A stretch of DNA of 64,000 nt from Ardenticatenaceae bacterium (lineage in GTDB: Bacteria > Chloroflexota > Anaerolineae > Promineifilales > Promineifilaceae), in the NCBI GenBank assembly GCA_020634495.1, contig JACKBR010000007.1:62001-126000 (forward strand). The letters run 5' to 3'. The translations under genes were made by a program, and so were the position numbers. This document shows, piece after piece, positions 42,801 to 50,995 of this stretch (position 1 is its first letter; each line of letters begins with the position of its first letter). The notes under the pieces are model-generated. The model saw only the letters and a list, made by a program, of their open reading frames with translations, was not told the DNA's origin and did no database searches.

Positions 42801-45800
42801 AACGCGCTGCATCCAGAAGAAGCGTTGCCTGTGGTTTTGCTGGGCATCGACAACTTTGCTGAGTTTATTGAGCTGTTTGGCAACAGCCGCGACGATGTGA
42901 CCACCAATTTAGATCACCTGGTTACTCTGGCCCGCCAATCACGCCCTTATGGGGTGCATCTCATGGTAACTACTCGCCTGCCTGCCGATTTGCCCGGCAA
43001 ATTGTCTAACCTCTTTGCTGAGCAGCTCACCCTGCGCCAGGCAGATGCCGCCATCTACCGCGAGATTTTGGGTACGGCCGTTCCTGACATCGAAGACGTA
43101 GAAGGGCGCGGTTTCCTAAAAGAAGGCAATCAGCCGCTGGCCTTCCAGGTGGGGCTGCTGGTGCCGCCACAAGAAAGCGCCAGCGGCGTCAATGCCGATC
43201 TGCAAGCCATTCATCAATTGGCTGAAGCGATGCAGGCTGCCGGGTCGTGGGATGAAACTGGCCCGATGTCGATTGGCGCGCTGCCCAAAACGGTTTCTTA
43301 TATGCAGATGGCGGGTTTGGCCCGCCCCCGCGAAGGCGAAGGAGCCGTTCCCCCGCACCAGGAGCTACAGCAGCAAATGGCCCAAAACTGGGCACAAAGC
43401 CGCGATCCAGAGCAGGCCGATTGGCTCTCGGCTACTTTAGGCATCATGGCCGGGAATCAGCCGCGTACCCTGCATTTTTCCGCCCCGCGAGATGGTGTGC
43501 ACGGCATGATTGCAGGCGGCACCGGCTCCGGCAAGTCGGAAATGCTCATGACCCTTATTGTGGACATGGCCTTCAAACACGACCCGTCCATTCTCAACTT
43601 TGTCCTGGTTGATTACAAAGGGGGTGGTGCCTTTAAGCCGTTTGAAAAGCTGCCCCACGTGGTAGACAGCGTGACCAATTTGAACGGAGCGGCCGTTTCG
43701 CGCATGTTTGTCGCCATCAATGCTGAAATGAAACGCCGCCAGCAGCTCAACGCCGACACGGGCGTCAAAGACATTGTTGATTACCGGCGCAAAGGGTACC
43801 ACCTTAGCCAAGAACCGTATCCGCACCTGTTCATCATCATCGATGAATATGCGGAAATGATTGTAGATAAACCAGAGTTTAGCGAGGAGTTGGATCGCAT
43901 TACCCGCGTTGGCCGTTCGCTGGGCATCTCGCTCATTCTGGCTTCGCAAAAGCCTGTGGGCGTCAGTGACCAGATGCGGGCCAATATCAAATTTCGCCTT
44001 TGCTTGCGCGTGGAAGGGGTAGACACCAGCCGCGAAATGCTGCGCCGCTCAGACGCTGCCTTTTTGCCCAACGGTATGCCGGGGCGCGGCTATCTGCAAA
44101 TTGGCAACGACAATTTGGAGCTGATTCAGGTGGCGTACACGGGGGAAACAGTTTACCCTCGCGAAGGCGTGAGGGCCGTCTCTCCCGAAAATGAACCCAC
44201 CACACTGTATGCCCTGGCTGTAGACACTGCTCACCGGCTGATGGCTGACCAACCCTGGCCACAATGTCCCTGGCCACCCATGCTGCCAGACGGCCGTACG
44301 GCCACCTTTGGCCTCACCAGCCCGCTCGATCCACACTACATTCCCGCCGGGCAGCAGCCACAGCTGCAAACAAATAACGCATCGGTTCTGATGCCCAACC
44401 CAGCCATTGCCGCCTGGCTGGATGGTCAAACCGGCTGGCCAGGTATCGATTGGGCACGGTTAGCTATGCGGCCTGTTATTGGTTTGGTGGACAATCCCCA
44501 ACGGGCCCGCCAATTGCCACTGACGTTGAATTTGGCGCGGGGTCATCTGGCACTGCTAGGCGCGTCTGGCCTGGGCAAAACTACTGCGCTGCGCACCCTG
44601 GTTACCAGTTTGGCCGCCACCCATTCCCCAGCAGAACTCAACATCATTATTCTGGATTTAGGTGGACGGCAGCTACGGCCGTTGCAAAACTTACCCCATG
44701 TTGGCTCTGTGCTGCTGCCCGATGAAGCAGGCTTTGCTGAACAGGTACGCCAACTGGTGCGCGAGCTGAATCATCTCGTGGAGCAGCGACAGCACAAACT
44801 TACTGAAAGGGGCGCGCCTGATCTGTTCCGCTACAACCAGCAGGCAGATGAACCGTTGCCCGCTGTTCTCATCCTCATCGACAACTACGCTGAATTTCAG
44901 GAGCTGTTTGCTGAAGGTGGTGAAACGGTGGAGCAAATGATGAGCGATCTTCATGCGCTGATCCGGCAGGCCCGCACCTACGGCCTTCATTTTGTCATTA
45001 CCGCTTCAGACCCCAGCCACATTCCTGGCAAGCTGCTCAATTTGTTCAGCGAGCGGCTGGTGCTGCGGCTGGGTGGCGACGCCGATTACCAGAGTCTACT
45101 GGGGCAGCGCGTGGCAGAACTACCCGATGTGCCTGGACATGGCTACCTGTTGGTTGAGGATCAGCCATTGGCTTGCCAGGTAGCCCTGCCCCTGCCAGAA
45201 ACGCCCGACGCGCCCACTCTCAAAACGCTGCAAGCCGCTCTGCAAGGCGGCCAATGGCAAGGCAACCCGCCGTTGAGCGTGGAGCCGCTGCCTCGCGCCA
45301 GTTTGTACCGTCCGCTACTGGCAGAGGTATTTGGTATGAATGAGGAACGGCCGTTCCTCGAAGAACTTGAACGCATCACCCTTAAAAACTGGGCCAACAG
45401 CATCGACCCAGAGCAGGCCGATTGGTTGACGGCGCTGCTGGGCGTAGCCTCTGGCAACCATCCCCGTAGCCTTCACTTTTCCGCGCCGGCCGACGGCGTG
45501 CATGGTCTGGTGGCTGGCGGCACCGGCTCCGGCAAATCAGAGCTGCTCACCACGCTCATTGCGGGCATGGCTGTGCAGTTTGATCCCAGCGTCCTGAACT
45601 TTGTTCTGGTTGATTACAAAGGGGGCGGTGCGTTCCAGCCGTTTGCCCAATTGCCCCACTGCGTAGACATCATCACCAACCTGAACCAGGCGGCCGTTTC
45701 CCGCATGTTCACCGCCATCAACGCCGAAGTCAAACGCCGTCAGCAGCTAAACGCCGACACAGGTGTCAAAGACATCGTGGATTATCGCAAACGGGGTTAT

Positions 45801-48287
45801 CACCTGAGCAAAGAGCCGTATCCGCATCTGTTCATCATCATCGACGAATACGCTGAGATGATTTCTGATAACCGGGATTATTTGCAGGAATTAGAAAGCA
45901 TCACCCGCGTTGGCCGGTCGCTGGGCATCTCGCTCATTTTGGCTTCGCAGCGCCCCACGGGTGTTACCGACCAGATGCGCTCTAATATCAAGTTCCGCAT
46001 TTGCCTGCGTGTGGAAGGCGTAGACGAAAGCCGCGAACTGCTGCGCGTACCGGACGCTGCCTACTTGCCCAACGGTATGCCGGGGCGGGGGTATCTGCAA
46101 ATTGGCAACGATGAGCTGCACCTGATGCAGGTGTCTTACACGGGCGACAGCTACCCAGAGGCCCAGCTGCCTGACGACACGGAACCCCCTAAATTGTTTG
46201 ATCTAATCGTGCGGCTGGCCGACAAACTGGCACAGCGCCCCGATGCCCCAGAGCGACGCCCCCGCCCCTGGCCCGATTTTTTACCAGAAGCGTTTGGTTT
46301 GGCGGATGAACTAACGGCCGATTATTTGCAGCATGGGGGAACGGCCGTTTCTCTTCCATTCTTTCAATGCAGCCACAATCTCGCTGCCTGGCAGCAAGGT
46401 GAACAAAAATCGTGGCCACCAACCGATTGGAACGCCAGCGCTTTTTCACCTGTGCTGGGGCTGGTTGATAATCCGTATCAGGCTTGCCAGCACCCCTTGC
46501 GGCTGCACCTGATGCGCGACCACCACCTGCTGTTTGGTGGTTCTGGCTTTGGCAAAACCAGCTTCCTGCGGGCGCTGATGGTCGATTTAGCGGCTAGCTA
46601 CGCGCCGGAAGCGCTGCACATTTTTGTGCTGGACCTGGGCGGGCGCAGCTTCGGCAGCCTGCGCCACCTGCCCCATGTGGCCGACGTGATTATGCCCGAT
46701 GATCTGGCTTATGAAGAGCGGCTGACGCGCTTGCTGGAGCGGCTCAATCGGGAGCTGCAACTGCGGAAGCAGCTGTTTAGCGAGGCCGATGCTCGTGACC
46801 TGATTCAGTACAATGCGCAAAATTCGGAACGGCCGTTACCTCTCCAACTCATCCTCATCGACAACTTTGCCGAGCTAAAAGAAAACTTCGAGATGTTGAT
46901 TGATGAGCAACTTGTACCGCTGCTGCGCCAGGGACGGCCGTACGGCTTTTCATTTGTCATCACCGCCAATGCGCCTGGGGCAATTCCAGGCAAGCTGCAC
47001 AATTTGCTGGGGCAGCGGCTTACCTTTACCCTGGCCGACGTGGGGCATTATTTGGACATTGTGGGGCGTGGCGCGCCACCGCTGGAGCCAGTGCCTGGTC
47101 GCGGATTAGTGAAGGTGGGGAAACGGCCGTTAACCTTCCAGACAGCCTTGCCCTTTAGCGATTTGTCGCTGGGGGAAGGGGCACAACTGCGGAGGCTGGC
47201 CGAAACATTAAAGACAAGCTGGACAGGCGCAACGCCACAGCCAACCCACATATTGCCCCGCGAGGTCTCGCTGCAAGCTGTGCTGGCCAAAATGCCAGAA
47301 TCAGCGGCTGGCGATGTGCGCTTTGTTCTGGGGCTGGATAACGATTTGCAACCCGCCATAGGCAACCTGGAACGGTTTGGCCCACATTTTGGCATCGTTG
47401 GACCACCGCTTTCTGGCAAAACAACGGCGCTAACCAACATTGCGCTGTCGCTGGCGGCTCGTCATTCACCGGAAGCGTTAGCCCTGATCTTCATCGATCT
47501 CAACCGCAAGTTTGTGCAGAGCGGCGGTGATAAATCGCTGGCCGATCTGCCGCACCGGGTGGCTGCCCTGACAGATTTGGCCCAACTGCCTCAATTGGTC
47601 CAGCGCGTGACTGGCTATTGCCAACGCCTGGCTGCTGGAGAAAACGGCCGTCGCTTGTTCATCCTCATCGAAAATTTTGACGACCTGTGTGAAGAGATTG
47701 AAAACGACCGGGAAGCGGAAGATGCGCTTGGTGAACTGGCGGTGCTGGCTGGACGGCATGGCGCTGACGGGCTGCACATTGTGCTGGCTGGGGCGCTGGA
47801 AGCTGCCCATCCCCTGAAGAAGCGGGTGTTGGCCAGCGGCTACGGGCTGGGGCTGCGGGATGCCGATTCTTTAACCACGCTGCGAGCCTACACGCGCGGT
47901 TTTGCCGATTTGCCAGCGGGGCGGGGCCATGTTGTAAGTGGTGGCCTGCCCACCAAAGTGCAGATTGCCCAGCCGTATCTTTTGCCACACGGCCGTACCG
48001 CTGGTTTGGCTGCATGGGTGGGGCAAATTCAAAGCCAGTTTGAAGCGTTTGGGCCGGAAGATTGGCTGGCTGGCGAGGCAAACGTTGATGATGGGGAAAC
48101 GGCCGTTGCCAGCAGCGGAACTGCTGCCATTGACCAGGAAATTGGCACCCAGGCGTTGGCGCTGCTCAAAACAGCCATCGCTTACAAAAGTGAAGCAGAC
48201 GGTTTGCCGTTAGAGAGCATTGGTCTGGATTTAGACACGTTGCCAGACGCAGACATCTTGCGCATGGCTGAAACCCATTTTGAATGA
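39822..48287 (+). CDS. eccC: EccC/EssC-like FtsK-SpoIIIE ATPase with seven P-loop domains
   Basis: A 2821-residue secretion motor. Two N-terminal transmembrane helices (about residues 38-75, HIALPLLMIVGYIMVAF and LLIIPMALSIVASTIF) and a stalk lead to seven ATPase domains with Walker A at about 538 (GSTGSGKSE), 902 (GMSGWGKT), 1232 (GGTGSGKSE), 1580 (GASGLGKTT), 1899 (GGTGSGKSE), 2239 (GGSGFGKTS) and 2527 (GPPLSGKTT). Domains 1, 3 and 5 have complete Walker B sites (FIIIDEFAEM, FIIIDEYAEM) and FtsK-like QRPTG loops. Domains 2, 4 and 6 have IDNFAE/IDNYAE with Asn for the catalytic Glu; domain 7 has LIENFDD. Known EccC/EssC proteins have three such domains. The ATG at 39822 follows AGGAAG. It is the definitive marker of a type VII-like system. 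Confidence 0.92.
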   Translation: MNQNRTYIERPPRIQPELPQEIIDIPNPPDQRDGGIGELMHIALPLLMIVGYIMVAFMGDGNSNPLLIIPMALSIVASTIFSWISYREEKQKRAAETAVYQEQLNDMRRDMTTAHEAQRHFYRHNAPDAAQTLQIVLDTVQPPNGRTSETRAGTRLWERRPDDDDFAILRLGIGTRPSTVLYNAPQADGLPTQLSQEAQRLADDSQFVSQIPITVPLRRLTEKEEDTAVSPNTDDLPVPPTIHSLGISGDPAAVYPFANTLISQYTTLHSPHDARLFILGSHSQPWEWLLPLPHAEADDQGDALCFLDLLPETAVTTHDDEIGLPRYLEQLRKRLTARRLRLKDENKEEQDDPTRPFLLLVVDLLNLAENAPLSNIEAEATIAILQQAGAELGAALIFLVPQRSQIPADCTAVIEIENSDGNAFFRYAETGVNTLRYVGIAEMASDLRQLHAFSSAMSRWDVRKSSSGNLTKVVPFLEMLDESNLHTLRESARQNWARSTQPDRVQPLRVRVGYMAGNKPRALVFSAKRDGVHGMVAGSTGSGKSELLISMIAALAVNYDPTMLNFVLVDYKGGGAFQEFAQLPHCVDVITNLQKAGVSRMFTAVNAEMKRRQQLNAATDTKDILEYHRKGYHLTHAPYPYLFIIIDEFAEMIAGNNQFKNELDMITRLGRAQGISLLLAAQRPTGITDQMRANIKFRICLRVETPGESREMLRRTDAAYLPGNIPGRGYLQVGNEDIDLIQVAYAGDSYRSPTAVDEPDIIWPQRQPELLNNTAQEPEPPKLFQAVVSMVQALAKEADVAPQHAPWPDALIQPQTLTEPLPSTEYLAQSALLTVADESDSTNGAILNPWLRGWLNGRSQWPMLNWRDRVMRPVVGLVDNPYEAQQLPLIVNLRRGHGVLFGMSGWGKTVFMRSLVASLAAIHPPDALHIYLLDLGGRNLAALAKLPQVGAVIMPDEEGFEERVAYLLRELTHLVESRKLLLNQHGVEDVYQLNALHPEEALPVVLLGIDNFAEFIELFGNSRDDVTTNLDHLVTLARQSRPYGVHLMVTTRLPADLPGKLSNLFAEQLTLRQADAAIYREILGTAVPDIEDVEGRGFLKEGNQPLAFQVGLLVPPQESASGVNADLQAIHQLAEAMQAAGSWDETGPMSIGALPKTVSYMQMAGLARPREGEGAVPPHQELQQQMAQNWAQSRDPEQADWLSATLGIMAGNQPRTLHFSAPRDGVHGMIAGGTGSGKSEMLMTLIVDMAFKHDPSILNFVLVDYKGGGAFKPFEKLPHVVDSVTNLNGAAVSRMFVAINAEMKRRQQLNADTGVKDIVDYRRKGYHLSQEPYPHLFIIIDEYAEMIVDKPEFSEELDRITRVGRSLGISLILASQKPVGVSDQMRANIKFRLCLRVEGVDTSREMLRRSDAAFLPNGMPGRGYLQIGNDNLELIQVAYTGETVYPREGVRAVSPENEPTTLYALAVDTAHRLMADQPWPQCPWPPMLPDGRTATFGLTSPLDPHYIPAGQQPQLQTNNASVLMPNPAIAAWLDGQTGWPGIDWARLAMRPVIGLVDNPQRARQLPLTLNLARGHLALLGASGLGKTTALRTLVTSLAATHSPAELNIIILDLGGRQLRPLQNLPHVGSVLLPDEAGFAEQVRQLVRELNHLVEQRQHKLTERGAPDLFRYNQQADEPLPAVLILIDNYAEFQELFAEGGETVEQMMSDLHALIRQARTYGLHFVITASDPSHIPGKLLNLFSERLVLRLGGDADYQSLLGQRVAELPDVPGHGYLLVEDQPLACQVALPLPETPDAPTLKTLQAALQGGQWQGNPPLSVEPLPRASLYRPLLAEVFGMNEERPFLEELERITLKNWANSIDPEQADWLTALLGVASGNHPRSLHFSAPADGVHGLVAGGTGSGKSELLTTLIAGMAVQFDPSVLNFVLVDYKGGGAFQPFAQLPHCVDIITNLNQAAVSRMFTAINAEVKRRQQLNADTGVKDIVDYRKRGYHLSKEPYPHLFIIIDEYAEMISDNRDYLQELESITRVGRSLGISLILASQRPTGVTDQMRSNIKFRICLRVEGVDESRELLRVPDAAYLPNGMPGRGYLQIGNDELHLMQVSYTGDSYPEAQLPDDTEPPKLFDLIVRLADKLAQRPDAPERRPRPWPDFLPEAFGLADELTADYLQHGGTAVSLPFFQCSHNLAAWQQGEQKSWPPTDWNASAFSPVLGLVDNPYQACQHPLRLHLMRDHHLLFGGSGFGKTSFLRALMVDLAASYAPEALHIFVLDLGGRSFGSLRHLPHVADVIMPDDLAYEERLTRLLERLNRELQLRKQLFSEADARDLIQYNAQNSERPLPLQLILIDNFAELKENFEMLIDEQLVPLLRQGRPYGFSFVITANAPGAIPGKLHNLLGQRLTFTLADVGHYLDIVGRGAPPLEPVPGRGLVKVGKRPLTFQTALPFSDLSLGEGAQLRRLAETLKTSWTGATPQPTHILPREVSLQAVLAKMPESAAGDVRFVLGLDNDLQPAIGNLERFGPHFGIVGPPLSGKTTALTNIALSLAARHSPEALALIFIDLNRKFVQSGGDKSLADLPHRVAALTDLAQLPQLVQRVTGYCQRLAAGENGRRLFILIENFDDLCEEIENDREAEDALGELAVLAGRHGADGLHIVLAGALEAAHPLKKRVLASGYGLGLRDADSLTTLRAYTRGFADLPAGRGHVVSGGLPTKVQIAQPYLLPHGRTAGLAAWVGQIQSQFEAFGPEDWLAGEANVDDGETAVASSGTAAIDQEIGTQALALLKTAIAYKSEADGLPLESIGLDLDTLPDADILRMAETHFE

Positions 48288-48307
48288 CGAATACTGGAGT
48301 TAGAAAA

Positions 48308-48973
48308 ATGAAACGAATAACATTTGAGATTGATTTTTTAGGTGTCAGCATGGAGGTGGCCCAAGTGCGTTCAGAAGTAACCATCGGCCAGCTCGTTCAG
48401 GAAATTTTGGTGGAATTTGCCCTGGAACATCCGTTTTTGAACCAGCACCAGCCGCAAAATTATGTGCTGCGAACGGCCGTTGACAGTATTGACCTCCCGC
48501 CAGATCAGGCGATTCACCAGATTGGCAAACGAAGCAAGCTGTTTTTTCGGGAAAAAGAGGTAATTGTGCCAGAAACGGCCGTGTCCATCGATCAGCCTTT
48601 TTACCTGCGCTATCGGTCTCATGTTTTCAAAATTGGCTGGACACCTGCCCTCATCGGCAGGCCCATCCCCGGCGATACGGATAATGCCCGGCTGGCTGTC
48701 GATTTGGAACCGTTTAGCCTGGCGGTTTCGCGGCGGCAGGCAGAGATTGTGTGGGCAGACGGCCGTTTTGCCATCCGCGGCCTGAGTGAGAACCCGATGT
48801 TGATCAATGGCGTTTTGCTTCCCTTTGGGCGGGACTCAATAGATTCGCTAACTCAACTGCAAAATGGTGACACGATTTTGCTCCAGCGCAGTGGCATTGC
48901 CCTGACTTGTTTGCAACCAGACTGTTTGTCCCACGGTCGGGCCGCACAGCCTGCCACTGGAGGTGCCTCATGA
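48308..48973 (+). CDS. Ubiquitin-like/FHA fusion protein (EsaB/YukD counterpart)
   Basis: A 221-residue cytoplasmic protein. Residues 1-80 read as a beta-grasp ubiquitin-like domain like YukD/EsaB (KRITFEIDFLGVSMEVAQVR, TIGQLVQEILVEF, NYVLRTAVDSIDLPPDQAI). An FHA-like domain follows (about 105-205: PALIGRPIPGDTDN, LAVSRRQAEIVWADGRFAI, NPMLINGVLLPFG, LQNGDTILLQ). In EssC of Firmicutes the FHA domains are fused to the motor; here they sit with the ubiquitin-like factor. ATG 48308 has GGAG 7-8 nt upstream; an alternative ATG at 48284 overlaps the motor gene stop as ATGA. Its stop overlaps the next start as ATGA. Regulation of the motor through phospho-threonine binding is inferred. Confidence 0.82.
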   Translation: MKRITFEIDFLGVSMEVAQVRSEVTIGQLVQEILVEFALEHPFLNQHQPQNYVLRTAVDSIDLPPDQAIHQIGKRSKLFFREKEVIVPETAVSIDQPFYLRYRSHVFKIGWTPALIGRPIPGDTDNARLAVDLEPFSLAVSRRQAEIVWADGRFAIRGLSENPMLINGVLLPFGRDSIDSLTQLQNGDTILLQRSGIALTCLQPDCLSHGRAAQPATGGAS

Positions 48974-49956
48974 AACAATGTTCATTTTGTGCCCACACAC
49001 GTGCAGATGACAATTTATGGTGCCAGCAATCTATTTGCCCGGCAGAAAACACGGTTAAGCGCCTGCGCCCTGGTGATTTTGTTGGTGAATTGGCCATTGA
49101 AAAATGGGTGGCCACGTTGCCCACAGCCACTGTTTACCGGGCAATGCGCGGCAAGGAGCCGGTGCTGTTGAAGGTGGCCCATCCCGGCTTTGAAGAAAAA
49201 CTCAAACGGGAAGCACGGTTTTTGCAAACGCACAGTCATCCTGGGCTTCCCCAGCTTTTAGCGGCTCATTCGGATACGGCCGTTGCCGAGCATCCGTACG
49301 GCCGTATCACTATTCATGGCCAGCTTTTCACCTATTTGTTGCTGGCCGACAGTGCGGGACGCACGTTAGAAGAATGGCTCACCCGCAACCCGCAGCCCTG
49401 GCAAAAGCACGTTGGTTGGATTATGAGTACACTCACGGACACTGTTGCCTTTTATCATGATTGCGGTTTTTATCATCTGACCCTGTCTTCTAGCATCGTG
49501 CTGCTCCGCTTTGATAATCAGCAAATCCCTCGCCCCATTTTGTTGGATCTTGGTTTATGTGCCACTTTTGAAGATATTGGCCGTTATTGGCAGCCAGAAG
49601 GTGCCGATCCGCGTTATTTGGCACCAGAACTGCGCTTACGCCAGCCAATCAGCCAACAAACCGATCTATACGGGCTGGGCATGATATTGCAGGTCATGCT
49701 GACTGGATTAACTAACGCTTTGGCTATTCCCAGGGATGATTTGAGAGCGCTTCCGGAATTAGCACAATGGGCGACAAGGGTAACAATGGCGGAACGGCCG
49801 TTAAATTGCCTGGAGTTTGCCGATCAGCTGTTGGCCAGCACACCCCATTTGCCTTCGGAGGTCAGGAAGCCATCAATACAAGACTATTTGCCTAGGATAT
49901 TGGCTGTGTTCATTCTGCTAACGGCTGCGTTTTTGTTATTGGCGCTATTGGCCTGA
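48970..49956 (+). CDS. Zinc-ribbon/pseudokinase/TM protein (EssB/YukC counterpart)
   Basis: A 328-residue protein. The N-terminus has a four-cysteine zinc ribbon (C4, C7, C18, C23 in KQCSFCAHTRADDNLWCQQS and ICP). A kinase-fold domain (about 35-290) keeps the ATP lysine (VLLKVAHPG) and LLDLGLCATFE, but the catalytic loop reads YHLTLSSSIVLL, so the active-site Asp and Lys are gone; it is a pseudokinase. The LAPELRLRQP and TDLYGLGMILQVML helices remain. A C-terminal transmembrane helix (about 307-327) ends the protein, with no outer domain. EssB/YukC of T7SSb also pair a cytoplasmic pseudokinase with one helix. It overlaps the preceding gene by ATGA and closes the locus. Confidence 0.85.
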   Translation: MKQCSFCAHTRADDNLWCQQSICPAENTVKRLRPGDFVGELAIEKWVATLPTATVYRAMRGKEPVLLKVAHPGFEEKLKREARFLQTHSHPGLPQLLAAHSDTAVAEHPYGRITIHGQLFTYLLLADSAGRTLEEWLTRNPQPWQKHVGWIMSTLTDTVAFYHDCGFYHLTLSSSIVLLRFDNQQIPRPILLDLGLCATFEDIGRYWQPEGADPRYLAPELRLRQPISQQTDLYGLGMILQVMLTGLTNALAIPRDDLRALPELAQWATRVTMAERPLNCLEFADQLLASTPHLPSEVRKPSIQDYLPRILAVFILLTAAFLLLALLA

Positions 49957-49993
49957 ATTAGAATTTACTTGTGTTCCGAAATGAGTCTGGCTG

Positions 49994-50458
49994 TCAGGCA
50001 GCGGGTAGGCGCTTCATCATGCCTAAGGCCCATTTCATACATTTGTGGAAGGGATCAAAAAACATCATGGGGCAGCCACCAGCAATCACTTTGATACCGT
50101 TTTCCCGGCAAACGGCCGTTCCCTCATCAGACACGCTAGAAGGCATAAACGTATTGTTGTGCATCCACACACGCGGCACGCCCGCTGCCACACAATCCTG
50201 TACCACCTGGGTGCTTTGTTCTGGCGTTGTCACCAAAATCGCGCCATCCACCCCGCCGGGAATTGCCTGCATGTTGGCGTAGCAAGGATCATTTTCTACA
50301 GTGTCTGCATGGGGATTGACGGCAAAAACCTGGTACCCTTTGTCACGCAGGGTACGGTAAATGCCATTGGCAGCTTCTGATTCGTTCCGGGAGACACCGG
50401 CTACGGCTATCCGTTTTTGTGCCAAAAATTCTTTTGCTAACTCATCAAACTGACTCAT
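49994..50458 (-). CDS. CoA-binding-domain protein (YccU-like)
   Basis: A 154-residue Rossmann-fold protein of the CoA_binding_2 family. KRIAVAGVSRNESEAANGIY is the nucleotide-binding N-terminus, and YQVFAVNPHADTV, GAILVTTPEQSTQVVQDCVA, RVWMHNNTFM and GGCPMMFFDP are conserved blocks of the YccU-type proteins. Function is unknown; acyl-CoA or CoA sensing is assumed from the fold. The start is ATG 50458, because AAAGGA lies just upstream; a longer in-frame start would add residues MMIPWQRKWK with no support. It converges with the secretion locus end (38 bp gap) and is divergent from the riboswitch-controlled transporter. Confidence 0.88.
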   Translation of the reverse strand: MSQFDELAKEFLAQKRIAVAGVSRNESEAANGIYRTLRDKGYQVFAVNPHADTVENDPCYANMQAIPGGVDGAILVTTPEQSTQVVQDCVAAGVPRVWMHNNTFMPSSVSDEGTAVCRENGIKVIAGGCPMMFFDPFHKCMKWALGMMKRLPAA

Positions 50459-50615
50459 TTTCCATTTCCTTTGCCAAGGTATCATCAAAGCATTGATAAT
50501 GCCTGCTCGAAATCACCAAATTTACCATTCTAGATCGTTATATGTTCGTCGTGGAGGGGCTAGTGAGGGTTGGAGCAAATTTTGATGATATTTGTCATGA
50601 CACATTTCTGCTACG

Positions 50616-50643
50616 TTGACGCTCCCTCTGGCTTTTGTATAAT
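50616..50643 (+). promoter_or_regulatory. Sigma-70-type promoter of the riboflavin transporter operon
   Basis: TTGACG (50616-50621) and TATAAT (50638-50643) with a 16-bp spacer, about 25 nt before the riboswitch. Confidence 0.8.
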
Positions 50644-50664
50644 CAACTGCACAAGAAAATAAAT

Positions 50665-50823
50665 ACCTTCGGGGCAGGGTGCGGGCGCAACCTTTTGCGC
50701 TCAATTCCCGACCGGCGGTGAGGTCTGCGCAGACCAAGCCCGCGAACGGCGATTAAGCAATTGCAAATCGCTGTTGATCTGGTGAGACTCCAGAGCCGAC
50801 AGTATAGTCTGGATGGGAGAAGG
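50665..50823 (+). ncRNA. FMN riboswitch (RFN element)
   Basis: The RFN consensus blocks appear in order: CTTCGGGGCAGGGTG, AATTCCCGACCGGCGGT, AGCCCGCGA, GATCTGGTGAGACTCCAGA, GCCGACAGT and GGATGGGAGAAGG. The 5' and 3' blocks pair as the closing P1 stem. It binds flavin mononucleotide and, with the following terminator, represses the downstream transporter when flavin is plentiful. Confidence 0.95.
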
Positions 50824-50868
50824 TAAACGAGACGCGCTGCGTTTTTGTTTGTCATGCCGTGTTAACTG

Positions 50869-50893
50869 CCCCACAGTGATTGTGGGGTTTTTT
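50869..50893 (+). terminator. Riboswitch expression-platform terminator
   Basis: CCCCACA and TGTGGGG form the stem with loop GTGAT, followed by six T. It lies about 45 nt after the aptamer and about 100 nt before the permease start, as expected for transcriptional attenuation. Confidence 0.85.
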
Positions 50894-50995
50894 GTTGGGT
50901 TGGCAAACGGCCGTTACCGTTTGGTAGTAGCTGGCGCTGCATCGTTCCTCGCGTGGATTTTTCCCTTGCCCCACATTTTTTAGAGAGGATGTTTT

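Noticed and set aside
48284..48307. ATG overlapping the motor stop as the start of the ubiquitin-like/FHA protein
   Set aside because: The ATG at 48308 has GGAG at proper distance and starts directly at the beta-grasp; the ATGA overlap is kept only as an alternative.
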